Positions 34,537-42,834 of a stretch of DNA of 64,000 bases are shown one piece after another (position 1 is the first letter of the stretch; every line of letters begins with the position of its first letter). The notes beneath the pieces were generated by a model. The model was not told the origin of the DNA and made no database searches. It worked only from the letters and a program-made list of their open reading frames with translations. The DNA is from Myxococcales bacterium UBA1238 (GTDB lineage: Bacteria > Myxococcota_A > Bradymonadia > UBA7976 > UBA1532), in contig DBWM01000047.1 of assembly GCA_002309015.1 (NCBI GenBank), forward strand, positions 1 through 64,000, read 5' to 3'. Both the position numbers and the translations under genes were made by a program.

Positions 34537-35913
34537 GTGCTTGAGATTTGGCAAAAAGCTTTAGAGTATCTTCGGGCCAAGGTTACCAAAGAAAACTTTG
34601 ATACCTATTTTGCGTCGCTGCATTTTGTGAAGGGCGATGGTGACCGGATTTGCCTGGGCGGAGACGACTTATACTGTGTGAACTGGATTCGCACCTATTA
34701 CATCAGAGATATTGAAGAAGCGCTCTGCGAGGCCAATGGTGCGCCTGTGAAGGTGGATTTGGTTGAGATGGAAGCGGTTGCATCTGAATCGGCTCCATCT
34801 GATGAACTTTCGGCAACCGAGTCATCGGAGGCAGCGGGTTCTTCGGTGGAGTTAAATGGCGATTCTTCTTTTGATGACGCGGCGTTACCTTCTTTTCCCC
34901 TTAATCCGCAATATACTTTTCAGCGTTTTGTGGTGGGTCCAAACAACGAGATGGCCCATGCGGCCTGTGAAGCGGTCGCGCGCAATCCGGCCCAAACGTT
35001 TAACCCACTCTTCATTTACGGTGGCACAGGACTCGGCAAAACACACATGCTGCAAGCGATCGCGCACACTGTATTAGAGCGCAATCCTGCGGCCCGTGTC
35101 GTCTATATCAGCGCAGAAGAGTTTACAAATCAGCTCATTAGAAGCATTTCACAGCAGCGCATGGATGCATTCCGCGAGCATTACCGCAGCCGTTGTGATG
35201 TGTTGCTGATGGACGATGTGCATGTGTTGCAGGGCAAAGAACGAACTCAGGAAGAGTTCTTTCACACCTTTAACGCGCTGCATACGGCTCAAAAACAGAT
35301 CGTGGTGACGAGCGATCGTCCGCCGTCAGAGATCAAAGAGCTCGAAGAGCGCATCAGATCCCGATTTCATTGGGGATTGCTGGTCGATGTCAAGGCGCCT
35401 CAATTTGAAACGCGCGTGGCGATCTTGCAGGGGAAAGCGGATGCAGAAGGCGTTCATTTGCCGGACGACGTCGCATTTCATCTGGCGCGATCGGGTTGTG
35501 CCAACGTGCGTGAACTGGAAGGCGCATTAACGCGGCTCATCGTCTTTGCAAGCGTGAAACACCGCGAATTATCGATAGAATTAGCGGATGAAGCGCTGGG
35601 CGAGCTGCTCGAAAACCGTTCCAAAACGACGTCGATCGATGCGATCCAAAAGGTGGTTGCCGATTATTACGAGGTACGCGTTCCCGATTTAAAGGGGAGC
35701 AAGCGCACGCGCATCGTAGCTCATCCCCGAAGTGTGGCGATGTATTTATGCCGCAAGCATACGCAAGCTTCTTTCCCCGCGATTGGCAGGGATTTCGGCG
35801 GAAAAGATCACACAACTGTGATGTCGGCGGTCCGCAAAATCGAAAAGGAGCTCACCGAAAGCAGCACGCTGCGCGGTGAAGTGGATGCGATCGAACGAAA
35901 AATCTTAGGATAA
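34537..35913 (+). CDS. dnaA: Chromosomal replication initiator DnaA
   Basis: Protein of 458 aa from the GTG at 34537, where the usual N-terminus begins (LEIWQKALEYLRAKVTKENF); upstream in-frame residues look like non-coding leader. Domain I ~1-85, acidic/Ser-rich linker II ~85-120. Domain III AAA+: Walker A GGTGLGKTHML (162-172), Walker B VLLMDDVHVL. Domain IV ends with AHPRSVAMYLCRKHT and DFGGKDHTTVMSAVRKI, the DNA-binding signature. It starts replication at the adjacent origin. No dnaN follows; an exonuclease gene faces it instead. Confidence 0.96.
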   Translation: MLEIWQKALEYLRAKVTKENFDTYFASLHFVKGDGDRICLGGDDLYCVNWIRTYYIRDIEEALCEANGAPVKVDLVEMEAVASESAPSDELSATESSEAAGSSVELNGDSSFDDAALPSFPLNPQYTFQRFVVGPNNEMAHAACEAVARNPAQTFNPLFIYGGTGLGKTHMLQAIAHTVLERNPAARVVYISAEEFTNQLIRSISQQRMDAFREHYRSRCDVLLMDDVHVLQGKERTQEEFFHTFNALHTAQKQIVVTSDRPPSEIKELEERIRSRFHWGLLVDVKAPQFETRVAILQGKADAEGVHLPDDVAFHLARSGCANVRELEGALTRLIVFASVKHRELSIELADEALGELLENRSKTTSIDAIQKVVADYYEVRVPDLKGSKRTRIVAHPRSVAMYLCRKHTQASFPAIGRDFGGKDHTTVMSAVRKIEKELTESSTLRGEVDAIERKILG

Positions 35914-35930
35914 CCGATAGGTTACGCTGA

Positions 35931-36530
35931 TTACAACTCGGTCGGACTGGGCAGGTCTTCGAGGAGGGCGATCAAAATATCGGCCTGAAAATCAGCATCC
36001 GCCAATGCGTTGTGAACGAGCGCCTCGTCGGGTTCTTTCAATTGCGGATAAATGCAGACCAGCTCTGGTTTGCTGCATTTTTTCCAGGGCAGACCGTGAC
36101 GCCCCATCATCAGCGCTTTGGTGTCTAACGCGTTGTAACCAAAAGGATTTTTGAATCCGAGCCAGGCGAAATACCAGGCTGTAAACATCCAGTCAAACGG
36201 GGCATTGTGACCTACAAACAATGCGCGCTCACCAGGCTTCGTTTCGGCCTGCACAAAATCGATGATTGCCTGAAAGACTTCGCGCGAGCTTTGTCCGTGG
36301 GCTTTAAGATGCTCAGGTGTAAGGTGGTGGATTTTAATGGTTTCTTCGTCGAAACCTTCAAAATCCGGAATGATTTCCCGATAAAAACTGTGGCCTTTTG
36401 AAAACCGCTGGCCGTCCCACCGGACGACGACCACTGCGATCGAAATCAGGTTAAAGAGGCCAGGAACGGGCCCGCTGGTCTCTGTGTCGATGCAAAAATA
36501 AACGGTGCGATCTTCTTGAAGAATGTTCAT
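35931..36530 (-). CDS. DnaQ-like 3'-5' exonuclease (DEDDh)
   Basis: Protein of 199 aa. Exo I FCIDTETSG, Exo II GHNAPFDWMF and Exo III HNALADADFQ give the D-E-D-H-D metal set of DEDDh nucleases. It is not fused to a polymerase or UvrC domain. AAGGA precedes the ATG at 36530. Possible roles are proofreading, RNase T-like or oligoribonuclease-like trimming; sequence alone does not decide. Convergent with dnaA, with 17 bp between stops. Confidence 0.85.
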   Translation of the reverse strand: MNILQEDRTVYFCIDTETSGPVPGLFNLISIAVVVVRWDGQRFSKGHSFYREIIPDFEGFDEETIKIHHLTPEHLKAHGQSSREVFQAIIDFVQAETKPGERALFVGHNAPFDWMFTAWYFAWLGFKNPFGYNALDTKALMMGRHGLPWKKCSKPELVCIYPQLKEPDEALVHNALADADFQADILIALLEDLPSPTEL

Positions 36531-36713
36531 GCGCTGTTCCTTGACGATTTGGATGCGCGCTTCTTTCGCAAATCGGCAGGATGCGATCAAGCGGCTTTAG
36601 GCGAAAGCTTCATCGGAGGTGTATAAAGAATGAAGGCGGCGAGTGTAATATTGCGAAATTAAAGAGCTTTTTTGATGCTTAAAATTCGTCCTGCAGAGAA
36701 CGAATTTTTTTTC

Positions 36714-36741
36714 TTGACCATTGAAACGCAATCCATATAAT
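36714..36741 (+). promoter_or_regulatory. Sigma-70 promoter of tRNA-Ala
   Basis: TTGACC (36714-36719), 16-bp spacer, consensus TATAAT (36736-36741). An A/T-rich upstream run (CGAATTTTTTTTC) could be an UP element, and a GGGCCTCGC discriminator follows. The tRNA starts 14 bp after the -10. This is the strongest-looking promoter in the window. Confidence 0.85.
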
Positions 36742-36754
36742 GGGCCTCGCTTTT

Positions 36755-36827
36755 GGGGCAGTAGCTCAGCTGGGAGAGCGCTAGAATCGCACTCTAGAGG
36801 TCAGGGGTTCGATCCCCCTTTGCTCCA
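36755..36827 (+). tRNA. tRNA-Ala (anticodon CGC)
   Basis: A 73-nt cloverleaf: acceptor GGGGCAG/TTGCTCC, D stem GCTC/GAGC, anticodon stem CTAGA/TCTAG with loop ATCGCAC (anticodon CGC, reading GCG), T stem AGGGG/CCCCT with TTCGATC loop. The discriminator is A and no CCA is encoded (CTG follows), so CCA must be added by nucleotidyltransferase. Identity rests on the anticodon; the usual G3-U70 alanine determinant is present. Confidence 0.93.
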
Positions 36828-36830
36828 CTG

Positions 36831-36859
36831 AAAGGCGTCCTTTTTAGGGCGCTTTTTTT
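36831..36859 (+). terminator. Rho-independent terminator after tRNA-Ala
   Basis: AAAGGCGTCC, a T5A loop, then GGGCGC followed by seven T. The GCGTCC/GGGCGC stem (one G-U) extends by A-T pairs. It begins 3 nt after the tRNA. Confidence 0.85.
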
Positions 36860-36921
36860 GTATCTGCAGTTTTTTTCCTGCCTTAGCCTCCTTCACCTTC
36901 CTTCCGATGAAGATTTTTTAA

Positions 36922-37905
36922 TTAAGACCGGGCTTCTTGGTTTTGCGGTTCGCTCTGGGCGGGGAAAAACAGCTGGACCAGGCCTCCGATGGCCGCGAGA
37001 GTCAGCAAGACTGCGGCGTAAAGCAGCGAGAGGGCGAGCGCGTTTTCCTGAGGGACTTCGAGCATGCCCAGAAGGGCCACCAAGCTGGCTTCGCGCGGGC
37101 CAAAACCGCCGATCGATACGGGCAAAGCTGCGGCAACGAACATGACGGGAAGCACGGCGAGCAATATCGGGATCGTGATGACTGTGATGTTAAGACATTG
37201 CGAAAGAATATAAAATATGGCTATATTGAGCGCGTGTCCGATAAAGCTGAGTCCAAAAGCTTTAAAAAGCGCCGTCAGATTGGGAATGGGCGGCAATTTG
37301 GAAAAAGCCTTTTGTAATGCGCCTTTCCAATGGGCAACGGCGAGCAGCAGGACGCCAAAAACGATTAATCCGATCATCGTGAGCCAAAGCGTCTTGGTCT
37401 CGATCAGCTTGGGACCGATGGCAATCCCCACGAGGAAAAGTACGCCGAGGGCCGAGAGTCCGATGAGGCGTTCGAGCACGACCACGATGTAGCTGGTTGC
37501 GGGGTTTTGAAAGTATTTTCGCGAAATGATGCCGCGAATGACATCGCCACCCACTGATCCGGGTATAAACGTGTTATAGAACAGACCGATCATAAAGAGT
37601 CGCCAGAGCTCTCGGTAGGGCGGAAGCTGTCCGTCCTGAAAGGCGTTCAGAAGGCAGCGCCAGCGCCAGGTTGCGACGCTCATGTTGGTGAGTCCGATGA
37701 GCAGGCAGAGCGCAAAAATCGGCAGACTCAACTGTGTGATGGCATGCCACAGCGAGCTTGCGTCTGTTGAGCGATAAAGCCAAAAGGCGATACAGCCAAA
37801 GACCAGTAGTTTTACACCCCATTTGCGGATTTTAGCCCAGTTCCGGGGGTGCTCTGCGGGTAGGGTTGCTGCCGGAGTCTCTTGAGATTGTTCTTTAGAA
37901 TTCAA
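36922..37905 (-). CDS. LPG-synthase-type integral membrane protein (flippase-like, UPF0104)
   Basis: Protein of 327 aa with about eight hydrophobic helices and a short basic N-terminus. FIPGSVGGDVIRGIISRKYF and LPVSIGGFGPREASLVALLG are the two conserved loops of the lysylphosphatidylglycerol synthase TM region family (also AglD). Members flip or transfer lipid-linked compounds; the soluble MprF aminoacyl-transfer domain is absent, so lysyl-PG synthesis is unlikely. It is convergent with the tRNA and divergent from the large lipoprotein gene. Confidence 0.85.
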   Translation of the reverse strand: MNSKEQSQETPAATLPAEHPRNWAKIRKWGVKLLVFGCIAFWLYRSTDASSLWHAITQLSLPIFALCLLIGLTNMSVATWRWRCLLNAFQDGQLPPYRELWRLFMIGLFYNTFIPGSVGGDVIRGIISRKYFQNPATSYIVVVLERLIGLSALGVLFLVGIAIGPKLIETKTLWLTMIGLIVFGVLLLAVAHWKGALQKAFSKLPPIPNLTALFKAFGLSFIGHALNIAIFYILSQCLNITVITIPILLAVLPVMFVAAALPVSIGGFGPREASLVALLGMLEVPQENALALSLLYAAVLLTLAAIGGLVQLFFPAQSEPQNQEARS

Positions 37906-37976
37906 TGGTTACTAGACCTTTATCTGGGATGGATAGCGGATGCTGCTTTGCGCTCCGATGAAATTTCATGAGAGCC

Positions 37977-38003
37977 TTGCGCCTTTTGAGCGCGGCTGAT
38001 AAT
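37977..38003 (+). promoter_or_regulatory. Weak promoter candidate for the 1339-aa lipoprotein
   Basis: TTGCGC (37977-37982) and GATAAT (37998-38003) with a 15-bp spacer, 36 bp ahead of the start. Match is moderate and spacing short. Confidence 0.35.
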
Positions 38004-38038
38004 GGTTTACAAATCGTAAAGAATGACTTGAATGGACG

Positions 38039-41000
38039 ATGAATCGCACGCTGCTCGCCTCTGTTGTTTTGCTCTTTTGTATGATCGTGGGCTGCTATGA
38101 CCTCTTTAAGCCAGAAACTCCTGATGGCGAACTCTCCGGAACGGTGGTGTTTTTTGGCCCTGTCGCAAATACAAGAGTTTCTCTTTATCGCATAGATTCC
38201 AGTTTAACTCCAACAGAACTTTTGAGCGAATGTGTGACCGATGAGCGCGGGCGTTATGAATTTAAACATTTAAGAACTGAAGGCCGTTTTTTATTGGTTG
38301 CGGATCTGTCAGGCATCTCGTGGGTGGATGTGCAATCGGAGGGACGCGGCGTTTTTGATGATTCTGATCAGCTTTACGCCGTCATCCCTGGTTTTCAGAT
38401 GGATGAGAAACGAGAGATTTCCTTAACCGTTTTTAGCACATTTGCCGCAATCGCCGGTGAAGCGAGAACTCTGGCCGGACTCGGAAATCAGTTTGAAACC
38501 GCCAACCTTGCGATGAGTGAACATTTGGGGTTTCCGATAGAGAGTACGGTTGTCGACGTTGAAGATCTGCCAGGAGCTTTAACACCATCTGTCATTTATC
38601 GTTTGGTGACAGACAATTTCATTGCGCTTGCAAATCAAATCGCTGATGACGCGGGATTAAAGAAAGGTGTGTCGTTTACAGCGCTTCATCTGTTTCATGC
38701 TTTGCTTAAAGATTTATCATCTCAAAAACGGCCAGGTGTCTTTGATGGTCAGGATGATCAAGGCTTGATTCAGCTCGCTAAAAATGAAAATCTGTTTTTA
38801 AATTCAGAGACATTGAGACTTCATTTTAAACAAGCGCTGTATACACTTTTAGATACAGATTCCCGCTGGTCTTATATTACATCTACTGAACTGAAAAATG
38901 TGATCGCGACCTGGGCTTGTTCGCCTTCTTCTCTGTTTTTACCCTGCGATTCGACGTTGAATGAAATCGATAACAGGATAGAAATCTCTTTAAAAGCTCC
39001 GAAGATAGATGATGTGTTAACTGGCATTGCTGAATTCCAGTTCTATGTCATGAATCCCTTGGCTCAAATCCGACAGATCGAGCTTGAATGGAAAGATCAT
39101 GGTTCTCAAAAGATTGAGATGATTGATGATGAGCATCACATCGCAAGGTTTTCGTTTGATACAACACAAGTGTTGGGACAGGATCATGTGGATTTGAAAC
39201 TCACGGCAACCGATGAAAATGGTTTATCGCAGTCATCGGATTTTGTGTTTAAGATCAACAATTTAGGATCGGCAACGATCGATGGGGCTGTGCTCAAAGG
39301 GCCAGCTCAGCATGTGATTGTTTCGGCTGTGGGGCTCAAATCGGATGGCACAAGAATGATTTTAGGACAAACGGAAACAGATGATTGGGGCAACTATGCT
39401 TTGAGAATTTCGGAATGGGCTGGCCCGATCCTTTTCACTGCCGGACAAAATTCTGAAAAGCCGTTGAACTCCAAATACTTGGATGAATCAAGCAAACGCT
39501 ATGTGCTATGGGGCGAACATATCATGAGCTCTGTTCTGCCCAGTTTTGAGCCTCTGAAAGAGCAGGCGCTGATGATTACGCCCTGGAGTGATTTGGCCTG
39601 GCAGATGGCACTTACAAGGGCGATGGATGAAAGCCTGGAGAATAAGATAGAAATATATCTTAACACATTGAATTCTATAGGAAATTTCTTTGCATTGGCG
39701 CAACCCGTGAAAACGATTCTATCGAGAAGACCGTCTGATTTTACTGAGATGCACGTGGGGAATGTCACTGAATCCGATCGATTGATGATTTCGTTAGTGT
39801 GTTTCAGTGAGCAGGCTGCTCTTTTAAGCAGCGAGATTTATCCGGATGAATCTTATCGATTGAGTGCATTGGATTTGCTTGAGCTTTACAGACAGGATCT
39901 GGCTGTGGATCCTTATCTGGATGGTTCATACGGGCAGTCCAGTCTGAGGTATGTAATGATGAATGGAGAAGAATATATTGTGCCACAGGATTGGTTTCGG
40001 TGGCAGTTACCCCTGGCTTGCGCAAGTTGGCTGAATGACAGTGAAAAGAACCAAACAGGTTTGTCGCCGGTGGAATTAGGTGATCAGCTTTATAGCATGT
40101 CTTTTCGCGAAGATCCCTTGCTTTTCAATCCCAATACTACCCCCAGAGAGATTCGCTCTGAAGATGTAAAGATTTCTTTATGGATGAAACCTGTCGCTTT
40201 AGGCAATGAATGCTGCTCGCAGCCTATGACACGCTTTACTCGTGACGATGTTTTGTCGGGAGCGAGACTGAATCGTGCATCTCATGCATCTGAGGATGTA
40301 TTCTTTTTATTGGAAGTGCATGATGATATTGGCATTGTTGATGTCGATTTTAATCTGTTTTCTGGCTCAGAAAGCAATCATTTCCGTCGAGGAGATTCAG
40401 TTCTTGGAGCGGAATCAGGGCGATTTTATGGCATTTTAGAAGTGCATGAAGAAAGCACTGAAGTGATTCAAGTCGTCGTTACTGATGCACTCAATCAGCG
40501 TCATGAAGCTTATTATGTGACGCATATCGATCTTCAACCTCCTGCTTTTACATATATTTCCCCTCTGATGGACAGGCTTGATCAGGAACCGGTTCTTTAT
40601 ACACATGAAACAGAAGTTCTCATTGATTTTAAAATTGATGATTTGACAGAGGTTTCTGTAACTGTTGAATCCTTAACGGATTTAGCTGCTCTTACGAAAG
40701 ATGCTGGAGATACATATCATCTGGTTATTCATACATCTTCTTTGCCTGAGGGCAGCTATGAGATTTTGCTCAATGCTACAGACAGCTTAGGACAAAAGAC
40801 GACTTCTCGCCTTCATCTGGAGTTGGATCGCACTCCGCCGATCTTATCGGTGACTTCGGATGAATTGCTCGATCATCTCTCTTTCGATGTCGATGGAAAT
40901 ATACAAAATCCTGTTTATTTCAGAATAGATGGAAGTGGTAGTCAAGTGATTCGTCGATGGCCTTCGCGATGGTCGAAAGAGGACGAATCGCCTTGTATGT

Positions 41001-42058
41001 TGAGATTACAGTTAGGGGATGATCGCGCACCATTGCTGCCGAGTCATCAGCATGCTCATTTTGAAATCGAACGCAGCATCGGCAATGATGTGGTGTCTTT
41101 TGAATGGACGCCCAATCAGACAGAAGAACTCCGTTCTGAGATGATCATTTATGCAGGTTACCTGCCGTCTGATCCCGGTGCGATTCCTTTTGATCCGATG
41201 CGCGCTGACTTTGTTCCCATAGTAGTTCATTACCAAATCCGAGCCATCGATAATGCGGGTAACTCATCTGAAATCAAAGATTTTTCACTTGTGTTGGAGT
41301 CTATTCCACCACCTGTAATTGCAGTTTTGGAGACAGCTGCACCGAGCGATTTAGATGCCATTAATGGATATGAGTTCGAGATGCTTGAAGAGATACCGTC
41401 TGCCTGGCCAGGACTCTTTCATCATCAGATGGGTGAAAAGATTCTCTTGAGCGCGTTTTCGATTACCAATCCGCACGATAGACCTATTTCAGTTCGACTG
41501 AACGGGGCTCATTCAGTGCATTTAATGGCGATGTCAGAGGCTGTAAAAAAAGTGTTTAATACTTACCCATTGGGGTCGATTCAAACTCCTGCCTGTTTCT
41601 TTGATGCTGGTGTGAATACAAGTCAATTTTGTGCTTATGGTGTGGATTGGAGTGGTAATCAATTCACTATGATTGGTTGCGAGCGTTTTCATGTGCCGCC
41701 GAGTTTTGAGTTCTATCCAGAGGTTAACTTCTATCCATCAGAAATAATTACACTTTCTCCTGGAGAAACGGTTCGTGCCATCGCGTATTTACCTCCCTCC
41801 ATGGTAGAGATAGAGGCACCGCAATGGACGAAATGTGTGAGCATGGATGAGCCAGAGTGCCAGATCTCATTACAGACAGGACGCATTCTCTGGTATGACA
41901 GTTTGCTTCAGGCATGGCATTATGGCATGCACTATGTGCGATGGAATGCTGTATTGTTGCAGTCGGTATCACCTGTAACAATTACGCCTTTTGTGAACGA
42001 AGTCAATGGAAGGGAAAGTTCGATAACTCTTCAAATTTTAAAAGAAATACGAAACTGA
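38039..42058 (+). CDS. Giant lipoprotein with carboxypeptidase-regulatory-like and Ig-like modules
   Basis: Protein of 1339 aa. Signal peptide ends in a MIVGC lipobox (Cys19). Residues ~30-110 (GELSGTVVFFGPVANTRVSL ... DERGRYEF) resemble a carboxypeptidase-regulatory/SdrB-like fold, and a second copy lies near 420-480 (GAVLKGPAQHVIV ... DDWGNYAL). Later parts have cadherin/Ig-like strands such as LTATDENGLSQS, NATDSLGQKTTSRLHLELDR and IDNAGNSSE. It should sit on the outer membrane and may face outward. The codon usage is AT-richer than the surrounding housekeeping genes, suggesting faster change or transfer. No enzymatic domain was recognised. Confidence 0.8.
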   Translation: MNRTLLASVVLLFCMIVGCYDLFKPETPDGELSGTVVFFGPVANTRVSLYRIDSSLTPTELLSECVTDERGRYEFKHLRTEGRFLLVADLSGISWVDVQSEGRGVFDDSDQLYAVIPGFQMDEKREISLTVFSTFAAIAGEARTLAGLGNQFETANLAMSEHLGFPIESTVVDVEDLPGALTPSVIYRLVTDNFIALANQIADDAGLKKGVSFTALHLFHALLKDLSSQKRPGVFDGQDDQGLIQLAKNENLFLNSETLRLHFKQALYTLLDTDSRWSYITSTELKNVIATWACSPSSLFLPCDSTLNEIDNRIEISLKAPKIDDVLTGIAEFQFYVMNPLAQIRQIELEWKDHGSQKIEMIDDEHHIARFSFDTTQVLGQDHVDLKLTATDENGLSQSSDFVFKINNLGSATIDGAVLKGPAQHVIVSAVGLKSDGTRMILGQTETDDWGNYALRISEWAGPILFTAGQNSEKPLNSKYLDESSKRYVLWGEHIMSSVLPSFEPLKEQALMITPWSDLAWQMALTRAMDESLENKIEIYLNTLNSIGNFFALAQPVKTILSRRPSDFTEMHVGNVTESDRLMISLVCFSEQAALLSSEIYPDESYRLSALDLLELYRQDLAVDPYLDGSYGQSSLRYVMMNGEEYIVPQDWFRWQLPLACASWLNDSEKNQTGLSPVELGDQLYSMSFREDPLLFNPNTTPREIRSEDVKISLWMKPVALGNECCSQPMTRFTRDDVLSGARLNRASHASEDVFFLLEVHDDIGIVDVDFNLFSGSESNHFRRGDSVLGAESGRFYGILEVHEESTEVIQVVVTDALNQRHEAYYVTHIDLQPPAFTYISPLMDRLDQEPVLYTHETEVLIDFKIDDLTEVSVTVESLTDLAALTKDAGDTYHLVIHTSSLPEGSYEILLNATDSLGQKTTSRLHLELDRTPPILSVTSDELLDHLSFDVDGNIQNPVYFRIDGSGSQVIRRWPSRWSKEDESPCMLRLQLGDDRAPLLPSHQHAHFEIERSIGNDVVSFEWTPNQTEELRSEMIIYAGYLPSDPGAIPFDPMRADFVPIVVHYQIRAIDNAGNSSEIKDFSLVLESIPPPVIAVLETAAPSDLDAINGYEFEMLEEIPSAWPGLFHHQMGEKILLSAFSITNPHDRPISVRLNGAHSVHLMAMSEAVKKVFNTYPLGSIQTPACFFDAGVNTSQFCAYGVDWSGNQFTMIGCERFHVPPSFEFYPEVNFYPSEIITLSPGETVRAIAYLPPSMVEIEAPQWTKCVSMDEPECQISLQTGRILWYDSLLQAWHYGMHYVRWNAVLLQSVSPVTITPFVNEVNGRESSITLQILKEIRN

Positions 42059-42100
42059 TTTGGAACAGTGCGCATCACCGGAAACGCGAATAAATGTGGG

Positions 42101-42129
42101 TTGTTAAAAACATCAAAAATGAGTATACT
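42101..42129 (+). promoter_or_regulatory. Sigma-70 promoter before the small repeat lipoprotein
   Basis: TTGTTA (42101-42106), 17-bp spacer, TATACT (42124-42129). It is 28 bp before the lipoprotein ATG, and likely also drives the downstream HMG-CoA reductase, which follows by 5 bp. Confidence 0.7.
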
Positions 42130-42157
42130 GATCCAATCTTTTTTTGAAGGAGTGAGA

Positions 42158-42829
42158 ATGAAAAAGTCTTTTTGTTTTATCATGTTGGCGATCTCGCTTT
42201 TGGGATGTGATGATGACGATACTGTTGCTGATGCAGGGGATGCGACAATTCCGAGTGAGCAGCAAAAAGATTCCTCCGCAGAGCGGTTGGATGCTTCTTC
42301 CGATGCTGCGAGTCAATCTGATGCATCGGTAGAGACAGACGGTTCGGAGGATGCATCGGTAGAGACAGACGGTTCGGAGGATGCATCGGTAGAGACAGAT
42401 GGTTCGGAGGATGGATCGATAGAGGAAGACGGTTCAGAGGATGGATCGATAGAAACAGATGCATCAGAAGATGCGGGTGAAGTTATTTATTATCATTCCT
42501 GCCAAGAGCTTAATTCGACATCCTGCTTTTTCCACTATGACTGCGATGATGATCAGGTTTGTGCCAATGTGGCTGCTCCTGGAGATTATGAGACGCCGTG
42601 CTGTATTACTGGAACAAGAGGGACAGATCCTTTGGGTACGGACTGTATTAATGATGAGACAGAACCTTATAGTAAGACTTGTGCCTCTGGCCTTTGCGTT
42701 GCTCCTGGTAGAGAGAGAGAAGGATATTGCTCAGGAGAATGTACTTCAGATGATGATTGCCCCAGAGACAAAATGTACTGTTATCTTCTTATGGGTGTAT
42801 GCGCGCCTCTTTCTACTGGTCAGAAGTAA
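42158..42829 (+). CDS. Cys-rich lipoprotein with acidic 10-residue repeats
   Basis: Protein of 223 aa; GGAG lies 6 bp before the ATG at 42158. Lipobox SLLGC (Cys17) is followed by DDDD and a Ser/Asp/Glu linker. Residues ~55-104 contain five 10-residue units of the type DASVETDGSE. The C-terminal ~120 residues carry at least twelve Cys in short spacings (C-x-H/Y-x-D-C, GTDC, SGLCV, CSGECTSDDDCP), like Dickkopf/EB-type modules common in myxobacterial surface lipoproteins. The linker should act as a flexible stalk exposing the Cys-rich head. Function is unknown. It is followed at 5 bp by HMG-CoA reductase. Confidence 0.8.
   Translation: MKKSFCFIMLAISLLGCDDDDTVADAGDATIPSEQQKDSSAERLDASSDAASQSDASVETDGSEDASVETDGSEDASVETDGSEDGSIEEDGSEDGSIETDASEDAGEVIYYHSCQELNSTSCFFHYDCDDDQVCANVAAPGDYETPCCITGTRGTDPLGTDCINDETEPYSKTCASGLCVAPGREREGYCSGECTSDDDCPRDKMYCYLLMGVCAPLSTGQK
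42320..42469 (+). repeat. Five 30-bp in-frame tandem repeats
   Basis: Units begin at 42320, 42350, 42380, 42410 and 42440. The first two are identical, the third differs by one base, and the last two are diverged. Copy number change would alter stalk length in steps of ten residues without a frameshift. Confidence 0.9.
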
Positions 42830-42834
42830 CCAAG

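Noticed and set aside
42320..42469. Tandem repeats as a CRISPR array
   Set aside because: Units are contiguous and in frame with no spacers; they encode a protein stalk.
42757..42834. Extension of HMG-CoA reductase into the lipoprotein gene
   Set aside because: It would overlap the lipoprotein reading frame by ~70 bp and adds non-homologous residues; ATG at 42835 fits the family.
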